Shown here one piece after another: positions 27,973 to 37,510 of a DNA stretch of 64,000 nucleotides (positions are counted from its first letter, which is position 1; each line of letters starts with the position of its first letter). Under the pieces are notes generated by a model. That model searched no databases, was not told the origin of the DNA, and worked only from the letters and a program-made list of their open reading frames with translations. Both the position numbers and the translations under genes were made by a program. The stretch covers positions 62,001 through 126,000 of the forward strand of contig NZ_WNLP01000004.1 in the NCBI RefSeq assembly GCF_009727065.1, in the 5' to 3' direction. The stretch is from Bifidobacterium canis. Lineage in GTDB: Bacteria; Actinomycetota; Actinomycetes; Actinomycetales; Bifidobacteriaceae.

Positions 27973-28092
27973 TACTACATACTATTATGAGCCGTAAGGT
28001 GATATGGAGCCGCAAAATCGGGGAAGTTTGCGATGCGTTCCCTCCAGGTCGCTGTTACCGCATTGGTTTTTACGAGAGAAGAAACGAGGGTT

Positions 28093-28306
28093 ATGCCAAG
28101 GGGAACAGTCAAGTTTTTCAACGTCGGACGCGGATATGGGTTCATCGAACCCGAGGAAGGCGGTCCGGACGTGTTCGTCCATTATTCCGCCATCGAAGCA
28201 GAAGGGTTCAAAGCACTGCGTCAAGGTGGACACCGTCGAGTTCGAAAGCAAAACCACCGAGAAGGGTGAATTGGCCACGAAAGTGGTGAAAATAAAGCGT
28301 TCGTGA
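28093..28306 (+). pseudogene. Cold-shock protein, frameshifted
   Basis: The correct frame gives [20 protein letters not shown], with RNP-1 and RNP-2 (GYGFIEP and VFVHYSAI). After FKALRQG the frame shifts: the matching C-terminal [20 protein letters not shown] is in another frame. Reading one base fewer at GGTGG (28226-28230) restores a normal 70-aa protein of the CspA family, an RNA chaperone. As read, the upstream frame ends after an unrelated 12-residue tail. A one-base G insertion is the simplest explanation. No terminator follows it before the groEL CIRCE element. Confidence 0.85.
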
Positions 28307-28360
28307 GTTATTCCCGTTTTCGCCGCATCTAGCCTATAGCGCAAAACCGTCATGCCGGAG

Positions 28361-28387
28361 TTGGCACTCGACCACCGAGAGTGCTAA
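28361..28387. promoter_or_regulatory. CIRCE element (HrcA operator) upstream of groEL
   Basis: TTGGCACTC (28361-28369), nine bases, then GAGTGCTAA (28379-28387). This is the HrcA consensus TTAGCACTC-N9-GAGTGCTAA with one change. It lies about 95 bp before the groEL start. HrcA is inferred, not seen here. Confidence 0.93.
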
Positions 28388-28428
28388 TCTGCCACGTAGC
28401 ACTTGAGATATCGGCGAGCTGGAGCTGA

Positions 28429-30096
<1,668 letters not shown>

Positions 30097-30156
30097 GCCT
30101 CTGACGTGTGATCGATAGGCGTTAGACGCCAGTCACACCGGTACAAGCTCTCATAC

Positions 30157-30204
30157 GGAATGTGGTGGGATCCTTGATGTGAGGATCCCACCACATTCCT
30201 TTTT
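30157..30204 (+). terminator. Rho-independent terminator of groEL
   Basis: An 18-bp perfect stem (30157-30174 with 30182-30199), 7-nt loop, followed by TTTTT at 30200-30204. The clearest classical terminator in the window. Confidence 0.93.
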
Positions 30205-30229
30205 GATGGCCGATTCGGGCAGGAACTGC

Positions 30230-30523
30230 CTATGATGCAGTGAACAACCTCGAAGCCTGCATTTCTGCGTCGGCATACAACGTCGAAGCCTGCGTCAAAG
30301 CGTGTTGCATGGCCTCCAACGACTGCTCCATCTGTTGCTGGGCATTCCTCCATTGCGCAGCCACCGCATTGAACTGCGTCGCTGCGGAACCACGCCATGC
30401 CTCCTGCAACGCATTGAGATTGGCATACATGCCATTCACCGCGTCGCGAATGGCGCCGATCGACGAGCAGACGGCCGCACTTGAGGCACTGATTCGTTCG
30501 GAATCCACTTGAAACTGTGACAT
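30230..30523 (-). CDS. WXG100 family (ESAT-6-like) protein
   Basis: A 97-aa helical hairpin protein. The turn motif is WRG at 43-45 in LQEAWRGSAATQFNAV, and the second helix ends LTQASTLYADAEMQASRLF, with YADAE (83-87) as the YxxxE type VII export motif. The same LxxAxxxYADAE string occurs in the hydrolase coded at 19016-20548. ATG 30523 follows AAAGGAG. It is an orphan: no partner, EccC-type ATPase or membrane protein is adjacent. It is divergent from the TPM gene. Confidence 0.88.
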   Translation of the reverse strand: MSQFQVDSERISASSAAVCSSIGAIRDAVNGMYANLNALQEAWRGSAATQFNAVAAQWRNAQQQMEQSLEAMQHALTQASTLYADAEMQASRLFTAS

Positions 30524-30616
30524 TATTGCTCCTTTGCTGTGTGGAACGGATGGATATCTGTTCATTGATGTCTAAATGACGAGAAAACGTGATGCTCTCC
30601 CGCTAATGTGGAATCT

Positions 30617-31651
30617 ATGACAAAGCGAAGCGAATGGAAAGCACAATCACGACTTGTGGTCGGAGGAACTCTGCATAACAGGCACACTGTGGATAACCGC
30701 ATCATCGCCGTGGTTCTTGCTTTCGTGCTGACGGTGGCGCTTGCATGCATGATGCCGTTGCAGGCTCTGGCCGACGAAAGCCCTTCGCCATCCGCATCAA
30801 CAAGTCAGTCGAGCCAGTCGAGCACGGATGCGCAGGAGGAGGAAACCGAGGCGCAACTCGACAGCAGCCAATACATCACCGATCCCCAGAATCTGCTCGG
30901 AGACAATCTGACGAAGGTGATCGACGCCATCAACACAACGAAGCAAGACACCGGCGTCACCGTACGATTGCTGTACCTCGAATCGTTCAACACAAAGGAA
31001 CAACCCGAAAAATGGGCGGCGAACCTTCTTGAATCCCTCAATCCGGCCGCCAACACCGTGATGCTGGCCGTTGCCTCGCACGACGGCAATTTGGTGGTCG
31101 TCGTCTCACCGAACTCCGATGAATGGCTTCGCCGCCAAAGCACGGTCGACCAACTGTCGGAAGCCGCAAGCAAGCCTCTGCTTGAGCAGAAAAGCGGGCA
31201 AGATCCGAACTGGTCTCAATCCGCCATCGACATGATGGAAGCGGTGCGCAGCGCGAAAAGCACTTCTACCACATCAAAAGTGAGCATCGTGAGCATCATT
31301 ATCATGGCCGTGGTATTGGTCGCCCTGATAGTCGTGGTCATCGTCATGATCTTCGTGCGTCGCAAGCGCGAAGTAGACAATGATTCAAAGCAAGCCGAGA
31401 AAAGTGCCGAGCATGCACAGGCCGACGAGAAAGCGCCTGAAACGAACATCCCAACCACTATTACGCAGACCACTGATGATGCATCGGCGGACAATTCCGA
31501 CGAAGATGAAAACAGCGACGGTGGAGGCGCGGATAACGACAATGGCGATGATACCAAGAGTGATGACACCAAGCCAGAACCATCGCCAACACCACGACGC
31601 AGGCATGCCTCGCATGCTCGCAAGAAGGGCCTGTTCAAACGCCCGAATTAA
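30617..31651 (+). CDS. TPM-domain membrane protein
   Basis: A 344-aa protein with a signal-type hydrophobic stretch (VVLAFVLTVALACMMPLQALA, about 29-49), a Ser-rich spacer, and a TPM (YgcG-like) domain: YITDPQNLLGDNLTKVIDAI and later TVMLAVASHDGNLVVVVSPN. After that come one transmembrane helix and a long Asp/Asn/Ser-rich, charged cytoplasmic tail ending in basic residues (RRRHASHARKKGLFKRPN). The function of TPM proteins is not settled. Start 30617 has TAATGT exactly 7 nt upstream and no ribosome site, so a leaderless transcript is likely. GTG 30608 is possible. Confidence 0.78.
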   Translation: MTKRSEWKAQSRLVVGGTLHNRHTVDNRIIAVVLAFVLTVALACMMPLQALADESPSPSASTSQSSQSSTDAQEEETEAQLDSSQYITDPQNLLGDNLTKVIDAINTTKQDTGVTVRLLYLESFNTKEQPEKWAANLLESLNPAANTVMLAVASHDGNLVVVVSPNSDEWLRRQSTVDQLSEAASKPLLEQKSGQDPNWSQSAIDMMEAVRSAKSTSTTSKVSIVSIIIMAVVLVALIVVVIVMIFVRRKREVDNDSKQAEKSAEHAQADEKAPETNIPTTITQTTDDASADNSDEDENSDGGGADNDNGDDTKSDDTKPEPSPTPRRRHASHARKKGLFKRPN

Positions 31652-31703
31652 GTTCTCAGTGAGCATTCAGAAAACTTTCAGATAGCTGCGTGAATATGGT
31701 GGC

Positions 31704-32441
31704 ATGAGTAAAGCAACTGAAGCAACAATCGTCGTTGTAGATGATGAGCCATCCATCCGCGAGCTACTGGTGGCTTCCTTGCATTTCGCAGGATACGAGG
31801 TGGAGACCGCTTCCTCCGGTTCGGAGGCGATCGAAGTGATCAGCCGAACCAAGCCCGACATGATCCTGCTTGATGTGATGCTCCCTGACATCGATGGCTT
31901 TACGGTGACCCGCCGCATCCGTCAGGAAGGCATTGACGCGCCCGTACTGTTCCTCACCGCGCGAGACGATACGCAAGACAAGGTCATGGGTTTGACCGTA
32001 GGCGGAGACGATTACGTCACCAAGCCGTTCAGCTTGGAAGAAGTAGTGGCGAGGATTCGCGCCATTCTGCGCCGCACGCGCGAGCAGGTGGAAGACGATC
32101 CGATTATTCGCGTCGGCGATCTGGAGATCAACGAAGACTCCCATGATGTGACGCGAGCCGGCCAGTCGATCGATCTGAGTCCGACTGAATACAAGTTGCT
32201 GCGCTACCTGATGGACAACGAGGGACGAGTGCTCTCCAAGGCGCAGATTCTCGACCATGTTTGGCAATATGACTGGGGCGGTGACGCGGCGATCGTCGAA
32301 TCATACATCTCGTATCTGCGCAAGAAAGTCGATGACGTCACCGTCACCGATGAAGACGGTACGACGCATAAGGTGCAGCCGCTCATCGAGACGAAGCGTG
32401 GAATCGGATACATGATTCGTGCCCCAAAGAATCAGAACTAG
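31704..32441 (+). CDS. OmpR/PhoB-type response regulator
   Basis: A 245-aa two-component regulator. The receiver domain has the acidic pocket DDE (13-15), phospho-acceptor Asp57 in LLDVMLP, Thr near 85 (FLTARDD) and Lys107 (TKPF). The C-terminal winged helix contains LSPTEYKLLRYLMDNEGRVLSKAQILDHVW and the RGIGYMI end. The kinase gene follows after 21 nt, so they form one operon. It is closest in layout to PrrA/MprA-like regulators, and the stimulus cannot be read from the sequence. GAATAT lies 6 nt before ATG 31704. Confidence 0.95.
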   Translation: MSKATEATIVVVDDEPSIRELLVASLHFAGYEVETASSGSEAIEVISRTKPDMILLDVMLPDIDGFTVTRRIRQEGIDAPVLFLTARDDTQDKVMGLTVGGDDYVTKPFSLEEVVARIRAILRRTREQVEDDPIIRVGDLEINEDSHDVTRAGQSIDLSPTEYKLLRYLMDNEGRVLSKAQILDHVWQYDWGGDAAIVESYISYLRKKVDDVTVTDEDGTTHKVQPLIETKRGIGYMIRAPKNQN

Positions 32442-32462
32442 GTGCAGTGAACGAGGAAAACC

Positions 32463-34343
32463 GTGAGAGGCAAGCAAGACTCAGGTTCTTTTTCGCAAAC
32501 GGGCGTCGTTGATTCCGCCCTTGCGCAGGCGGCTGATGATGCGACTCGTGACGCCAAACAGTCGGCGGGCAAGAATAGCGGTTCGCAGCCCGGGCAAAAC
32601 CAGCCTGACGGGCAGGGCGGCAAGAACGCAGCTCCGCAAAGCAATACGAGCAGGCGCTCGCAATGGTTCGCGAATAGACGCCGTTTCTTTGATTCCGTCA
32701 ATGAACGTGTGCCGTTGAGTGTCAGGCTGATGTCGATCGTCGTGATCGTGCTCTCGATCGGCACGATCACGATCACGCTGTCGATCAGATGGCTGGTGAC
32801 GAGCTATCTGATCGAACGAGCCGATCAGCAGTTGATCGAGCAGGCGGATCTTGTGTTCAAGAACACAAGATCGTTGCAAAACAATGCGAACACCCAGAAC
32901 GGGTTGACGAGTTACTACGTCAAGATCTACAACACCAAAACCAAGACCTCGACGGTCATGCTGCAACCGGTGTTCAAAGACGGCGTGATCTCGAGTCCGC
33001 AGTTGCCGGATGACGGTTCGCTCAACGGCCATGAAATAGGCGTGCCGTTCACCACGAGTGCGGTGGTAGACACGAAGAGCGCGTCAAGTGTGCCCGACCA
33101 TTCGACGCTGCAGCAGGCGGAATGCCCGTGGCGCGTCGTCGCATTCAATGTGACGCAAACGGATTCCGGCAAGGTCGAAGACCTCGGCATCGTCTACATC
33201 GGCATATCGTTGAGCGATCAGATCGACGTGATCAACACGCTGACGAAATTCTGCGTGATGGTGAGCATCGCGGTGGTGCTGCTGGGCGGTTCGATCGGAG
33301 CTCTTGTGGTGCAACGCACGTTGAGCCCGCTCAAACGCATCGAGAAAACCGCGGCGAAGATTGCGGCGGGAGATCTCTCCCAGCGCGTTCCCAGCAGCGG
33401 CGAGTCGACGGAGATCGGTTCCCTTGCCAAATCCTTGAACAGCATGCTTGCGCAGATCGAACGAAGTTTCAGGGAGCAACAGGCCACCACGCAGAAAATG
33501 CGGCAATTCGTTTCCGACGCCAGCCATGAGCTGCGAACGCCGTTGGCGGCAATCCACGGATATGCCGAACTCTATAAGATGCAACGCGACGCGCCGGGCG
33601 CACTGGAACGCGCCGATGACGCGATCTCCCACATCGAGGCCTCGAGTTCACGCATGACCGTTCTGGTGGAAGACTTGCTTTCGCTCGCACGTCTTGACGA
33701 GGGGCGTGGCGTCGCAATGAATCAGCGTGTGGACTTCACACAGGTGATTCAAGACTCCATCGACGACCTGCAGGTGCTCGACCCGGAACGGCAGATCACG
33801 ACGATGCAACTCAGCGTCGATGCCGCCAACACCAAGCATCCGGAGTTGAAAGAGACGCCGGGGGAGTTGCCGAAGATCGCGCTGAACGGTGATGCCACAC
33901 GACTCCATCAGGTGATCACGAACATCGTCGGCAATATTCACCGATACACGCCGGCGGATTCCCCAGTCGACATCGGTTTGGGTGCCATCGAATCTAACGT
34001 GAGCGCCGAACAGCTGGCGGCTTTGCCGCAGGATGACAACATGATGGAGGCGTTGCTCAAGGGAGCACGCCGAAATAACTCGCGCACATTGAACAACATG
34101 TATGCGGTGGCTGTTTTGCGTGACCACGGCCCAGGCGTTCCGGAGAAATCGTTGCACAGCATCTTCGAACGGTTCTACACGGCCGATCCGTCGCGTGCGC
34201 GTCAGAAGGGCGGCACAGGACTCGGCTTGGCAATCGTACTGTCGATCGTCAGCGCGCATCACGGTCGCATTTATGCGAGCCAGACGCCCGAACACGGTTT
34301 GACGTTCACGATTATTCTGCCGATGGAGACCGGAAGGGAATAG
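32463..34343 (+). CDS. Sensor histidine kinase
   Basis: A 626-aa membrane kinase paired with the preceding regulator. Two transmembrane helices (about 86-112 and 262-285) enclose an extracytoplasmic sensor of about 150 aa, followed by HAMP (KRIEKTAAKIAAGDLSQRV) and HisKA with the H-box FVSDASHELRTPLAAIHGYAEL (phospho-His355). The ATPase domain has the N-box HQVITNIVGNIHRYTP, and G1 DHGPGVPEKSLHSIFERFY and G2 GTGLGLAIV. The first 80 residues are Gln/Asn/Gly-rich and poorly ordered, longer than typical. Start is GTG 32463 with GAGG upstream. Confidence 0.95.
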   Translation: MRGKQDSGSFSQTGVVDSALAQAADDATRDAKQSAGKNSGSQPGQNQPDGQGGKNAAPQSNTSRRSQWFANRRRFFDSVNERVPLSVRLMSIVVIVLSIGTITITLSIRWLVTSYLIERADQQLIEQADLVFKNTRSLQNNANTQNGLTSYYVKIYNTKTKTSTVMLQPVFKDGVISSPQLPDDGSLNGHEIGVPFTTSAVVDTKSASSVPDHSTLQQAECPWRVVAFNVTQTDSGKVEDLGIVYIGISLSDQIDVINTLTKFCVMVSIAVVLLGGSIGALVVQRTLSPLKRIEKTAAKIAAGDLSQRVPSSGESTEIGSLAKSLNSMLAQIERSFREQQATTQKMRQFVSDASHELRTPLAAIHGYAELYKMQRDAPGALERADDAISHIEASSSRMTVLVEDLLSLARLDEGRGVAMNQRVDFTQVIQDSIDDLQVLDPERQITTMQLSVDAANTKHPELKETPGELPKIALNGDATRLHQVITNIVGNIHRYTPADSPVDIGLGAIESNVSAEQLAALPQDDNMMEALLKGARRNNSRTLNNMYAVAVLRDHGPGVPEKSLHSIFERFYTADPSRARQKGGTGLGLAIVLSIVSAHHGRIYASQTPEHGLTFTIILPMETGRE

Positions 34344-34386
34344 TTTTCTCCCCGCATCAGTTGCGTACAGTGAACACGGTTTGAAG

Positions 34387-34429
34387 GCTTACCCTCCGTT
34401 GCAATGGCATATTGCGGCGGAGGGTAAGC
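34387..34429 (+). terminator. Terminator after the two-component operon
   Basis: A 19-bp stem (34387-34405 with 34411-34429) with two G-U pairs and loop GGCAT, followed by TTAGTTTGGCTT. Confidence 0.8.
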
Positions 34430-34511
34430 TTAGTTTGGCTTGCCGTGCGGTAGAATGAGCATTTGGTTGTGTGCGGGTGACCGCAAACAGTTTCGATGAT
34501 ATGAGGTGAAC

Positions 34512-34901
34512 ATGCCCAGCGGACGCATTCGTTGGTTTGACACGAAGAAAGGCTTCGGATTCATTGCAGGAGACGACGGCAAGGATGTGTTCCTGCCGCA
34601 GACCGCCCTTCCCAGCGGAGTGAAGACACTTCGCAAGGGCGCCAAAGTCGAATATTCGGTGGTTGAGGGAAATCGTGGCCCGGTCGCCATGGGATTGACC
34701 CTAGTCGCGTCGGCACCGTCGTTGGTGAAGGCGACGCGACCGAAGCCCGATGACATGGCGGCGATTGTGGAAGACCTCATCAAACTGTTGGATTCCGCAG
34801 GAAACGGCTTGCGTCGGCACCATTACCCGTCGCAGGCTGAAAGCCGCAAACTTGCCACATTGCTACGCGCTGTGGCCGATGATTTCGACGTACAGGACTG
34901 A
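34512..34901 (+). CDS. Cold-shock domain protein with C-terminal extension
   Basis: A 129-aa protein. Residues 1-68 are a cold-shock domain (MPSGRIRWFDTKKGFGFIAG with RNP-1, and KDVFLPQTAL for RNP-2). The remaining 60 residues (DDMAAIVEDLIKLLDSAGNGL and on) are helical and lack similarity that I recognise. This two-part form of about 130 aa occurs in many actinobacteria (CspB-like). ATG 34512 follows GAGGTG. The DUF3027 gene begins one base after the stop, so they are co-translated. Confidence 0.9.
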   Translation: MPSGRIRWFDTKKGFGFIAGDDGKDVFLPQTALPSGVKTLRKGAKVEYSVVEGNRGPVAMGLTLVASAPSLVKATRPKPDDMAAIVEDLIKLLDSAGNGLRRHHYPSQAESRKLATLLRAVADDFDVQD

Positions 34902-34902
34902 T

Positions 34903-36162
34903 ATGGCAACAAGTGAATTCGATCCGATCGCTCTCGCTCGAGCGGTAGCTATTGACACGGCTCATGCCCCGGATGAGGTGGGCGACTACGTCACCAGTGT
35001 CACAACTGATGACGGCGTTACCGATTTCAGATTCGAAGCTCTGATGAAAGGGTATGAGGGGTGGCAGTGGTCCGTCACGTTGTATCATGACGAGGAACTC
35101 GACCATTGGACGATCGACGAATCCACTTTGGCTCCGACTGATCAGGCCTTGCTCCCGCCGAAATGGGTGCCGTGGAAGGATCGCCTGCTACCCAGCGACC
35201 TCTCCGTCACCGATTCCATCGGCACGCCCGAAGATGACGAACGCCTCGAAGCGGGAATCAGCGTTGACGAAGCCGTTTCCGCTACGGAGGAGACCAACGC
35301 CGAAAGGACTGCCGCAGCAGCGGCCGAGGCCGAGGAAGGCCAGGGCGAACAGGGGATTGAGGCTGCGCAGACGGCTGTCGATGACGTTGTGGAAGCCGTC
35401 GAGGAGCTCGACCTGTCGCGACGCCATGTGCTGTCGCCGCTCGGTCAGGAGCAGACCGCACAGCGTTGGTACGAAGGACCACGTGGCCCGAAATCGTTGT
35501 CGACGAAAACGGCTGACGGGCATTTGTGCTCCACCTGCGGCTTCTTCATTCCGCTGCAGGGAAGCCTGAAAACGATGTTCGGCGTGTGCGCGAACCGTTG
35601 GAGCCCGGACGACGGCAAGGTCGTGTCGGTTGACCACGGTTGCGGTGAACACTCCGAGATCCAGCAGCCCGAGCCGTCTCGTCTGTGGATACAGACGAAG
35701 CCCGCCTATGACGATCTGCACATCGACGTCGTGGCCCAGCATGGGCGCGATGACCGCAAAGACGTCGAACTGCTCGAAAATCTTGACGATGCGAGCATCG
35801 ACAACGATCTTGAGGTGCCGGACGATGCCACTGCCGCGGATCAGGCTGATGCCACAGAGCAATCTGACACGATGAAGCAAACGGAGCATTCGGAATCGGC
35901 GGAACAGGAATCCGCGCAGGCTACTGCAGACGATGCCGTTGAGTCCCACGAACCCGAGGGAGCACAATCGCCTGAGCAGATCGATTCGATCGCGACGAGT
36001 GAAGCAGTGCTCACTGAAGAATCTGAGAGCACTACAAAATCTGAAAATCCTGCTGCGGAAGATGAAAGTACTGAAAACACTGCGGAAGAGGAGAATACTT
36101 CGACATCCGATGAAACAGAAGTCTCTCAGGAGCATATGGCAGACTCAGCTACTGAACAGTGA
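34903..36162 (+). CDS. DUF3027 family protein
   Basis: A 419-aa protein. The first 290 residues are the DUF3027 core: EDHDEELDHWTIDESTLAPTD-like acidic stretch near residue 60, then a cysteine segment LCSTCGFFIPLQGSL and VCANRWSPDDGKVVSVDHGCG (four Cys, possible zinc site) around 205-245. A C-terminal tail of about 130 aa is Glu/Thr/Ser/Ala-rich and probably disordered. The function is unknown. The family is commonly found beside a cold-shock gene in actinobacteria, and that pairing holds here with the upstream gene ending one base away. Confidence 0.85.
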   Translation: MATSEFDPIALARAVAIDTAHAPDEVGDYVTSVTTDDGVTDFRFEALMKGYEGWQWSVTLYHDEELDHWTIDESTLAPTDQALLPPKWVPWKDRLLPSDLSVTDSIGTPEDDERLEAGISVDEAVSATEETNAERTAAAAAEAEEGQGEQGIEAAQTAVDDVVEAVEELDLSRRHVLSPLGQEQTAQRWYEGPRGPKSLSTKTADGHLCSTCGFFIPLQGSLKTMFGVCANRWSPDDGKVVSVDHGCGEHSEIQQPEPSRLWIQTKPAYDDLHIDVVAQHGRDDRKDVELLENLDDASIDNDLEVPDDATAADQADATEQSDTMKQTEHSESAEQESAQATADDAVESHEPEGAQSPEQIDSIATSEAVLTEESESTTKSENPAAEDESTENTAEEENTSTSDETEVSQEHMADSATEQ

Positions 36163-36201
36163 GCTCACACTCCCTGGGGTTCTATAAGAGTTTGTAGAAA
36201 A

Positions 36202-36238
36202 GGGGCGTCACGCATATCAACAAGTTGCGTGACGCCCC
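36202..36238. terminator. Terminator between DUF3027 and the Ser-rich membrane gene
   Basis: A perfect 13-bp GC-rich stem (36202-36214 with 36226-36238) between convergent genes. Confidence 0.8.
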
Positions 36239-36244
36239 CCTTCA

Positions 36245-37327
36245 TCATTCTGTGCTGCTGCTGCCACTACCGTTCTTCGATGTCTTATTAGCATTAGCGT
36301 CAGATGATTGCTTCGAATCCGTCTTTGAGGAATCCTCTCCCGAAGAAGAATCTGGAGAGTCTGACGAATCGTCTTTCGGCGTATTCGAATCCGTTGACTT
36401 GCTGCTCGGCGTGGATGCTGTGGATTTCTTCGTATCCGTGGATTGTGATGACGAATCGGAGTCCGTGTTATTGCTGGAGGTGCCAGAAGTATCAGTGGTA
36501 CTTGTCGCAGTCGGTGAAGGCGTCGCTTCGGATTGCTGCTGCGTGCTCTGCTCACCGTCACTTGCACTCTGTTCGTCGTCGTCTTGCGTGGATTGCGAAT
36601 TCGTCGCCAGCAGCAGCGTTTTCGTCAGCGTCGTAGCATTGCTTGTCAGTTGTTTCGCGTTTGCGGCGTTGGTTTGCAGCGTCGCATTGTCTGCAAACAA
36701 CTGGCATGAGGGGACCGCAGGCTGCTGCTCTGCTTGGTTGAGCGCCGAAGTCAGGTTCCTCAACTGTTCGTCAGACATGTCAGACACATGTTCGCTCTGA
36801 TAGCTCTTGGCATCGTTGACCGCGGTGGTGAGCAGCTTTCTCGTGGAGTTCGCAGTGGCGACGTTTGCTTTGCAGTCGCTCATATATTGAGCTCGCGGCG
36901 TGCCAGATATCGTGCCGCTGGCATACAGGTACACGCCAGCCAGCATGAGTGCAAGTACTGCGACGATAATGATGATGAGCTGCGTCGAACGCTTCTGCGT
37001 GCTCTTTGCAGACGAGGCGGGTTTACCGGGAACAGTGGAAGCGGTTGTACTTGAAGTCTGCGTCTTTCCATGTTTCTGAGAGACGTCGGCTGCGGATTCT
37101 TCGGGAGGAAAAGACGGTAGTGAATCATCTACCGCGCGCATCTTATTGGTGTTCTCGAGATCCTGCGGAATCTGCGAAAGCTCTCGATCCGCAGTTTCCG
37201 GCTGCTCAACCGCGTCGTCGTGATCTGTGCGTTCTGATTCGTTGGTTTCAGTTTGTTCTTCGCTCAGCTTGTTCTTTTCGTCGTCGTCAAACTCATCATT
37301 CGACGGATCTTTCGGAGTCGTTCGCAT
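36245..37327 (-). CDS. Membrane protein with long low-complexity tails
   Basis: A 360-aa protein. A highly acidic/polar N-terminal domain (about 110 aa, rich in Glu/Asp/Thr/Gln), then basic TQKRS and one transmembrane helix (TQLIIIIVAVLALMLAGVYLYA, about 115-136). A helical extracytoplasmic segment with two cysteines (SDCKANVATANSTRKLL and VPSCQLFADN) follows, then a Ser/Thr/Asp-rich disordered end of about 110 residues. No known domain recognised. ATG 37327 is used. GTG 37333 is also possible. It is convergent with the DUF3027 gene. An envelope role is inferred from topology only. Confidence 0.65.
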   Translation of the reverse strand: MRTTPKDPSNDEFDDDEKNKLSEEQTETNESERTDHDDAVEQPETADRELSQIPQDLENTNKMRAVDDSLPSFPPEESAADVSQKHGKTQTSSTTASTVPGKPASSAKSTQKRSTQLIIIIVAVLALMLAGVYLYASGTISGTPRAQYMSDCKANVATANSTRKLLTTAVNDAKSYQSEHVSDMSDEQLRNLTSALNQAEQQPAVPSCQLFADNATLQTNAANAKQLTSNATTLTKTLLLATNSQSTQDDDEQSASDGEQSTQQQSEATPSPTATSTTDTSGTSSNNTDSDSSSQSTDTKKSTASTPSSKSTDSNTPKDDSSDSPDSSSGEDSSKTDSKQSSDANANKTSKNGSGSSSTE

Positions 37328-37460
37328 ATTCACTCGCCATCACTATCGATTGCCATACTCATCGCATACTGTACAAATACAACTTAAACGTAACCTGAAC
37401 GAGTGCACAATGGTGTTGCTTACGGTGAAACGCGATATTGGAGAAATATAAAGAGAAATA

Positions 37461-37493
37461 TAAAACGGGTGCGAACGCACGATTCGCACCCGT
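37461..37493 (-). terminator. Rho-independent terminator of the universal stress protein gene
   Basis: An 11-bp stem ACGGGTGCGAA (37465-37475) pairs with 37483-37493. Read on the minus strand it is followed by TTTTATATTTC. It lies about 20 bases after the stop. Confidence 0.9.
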
Positions 37494-37510
37494 GACAATG
37501 TGCCGCAGAC

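Larger units (their letters stand above)
27700..28092. other. Noncoding stretch between the LytR_C gene and csp
   Basis: Holds the terminator at 27728-27766, an AT-rich stretch, then a run of nine G at 27964-27972 that ends 120 bases before the cold-shock start. After it, TACTACATACTATTATG could supply a -10 element. No ORF with recognisable product. Confidence 0.5.
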
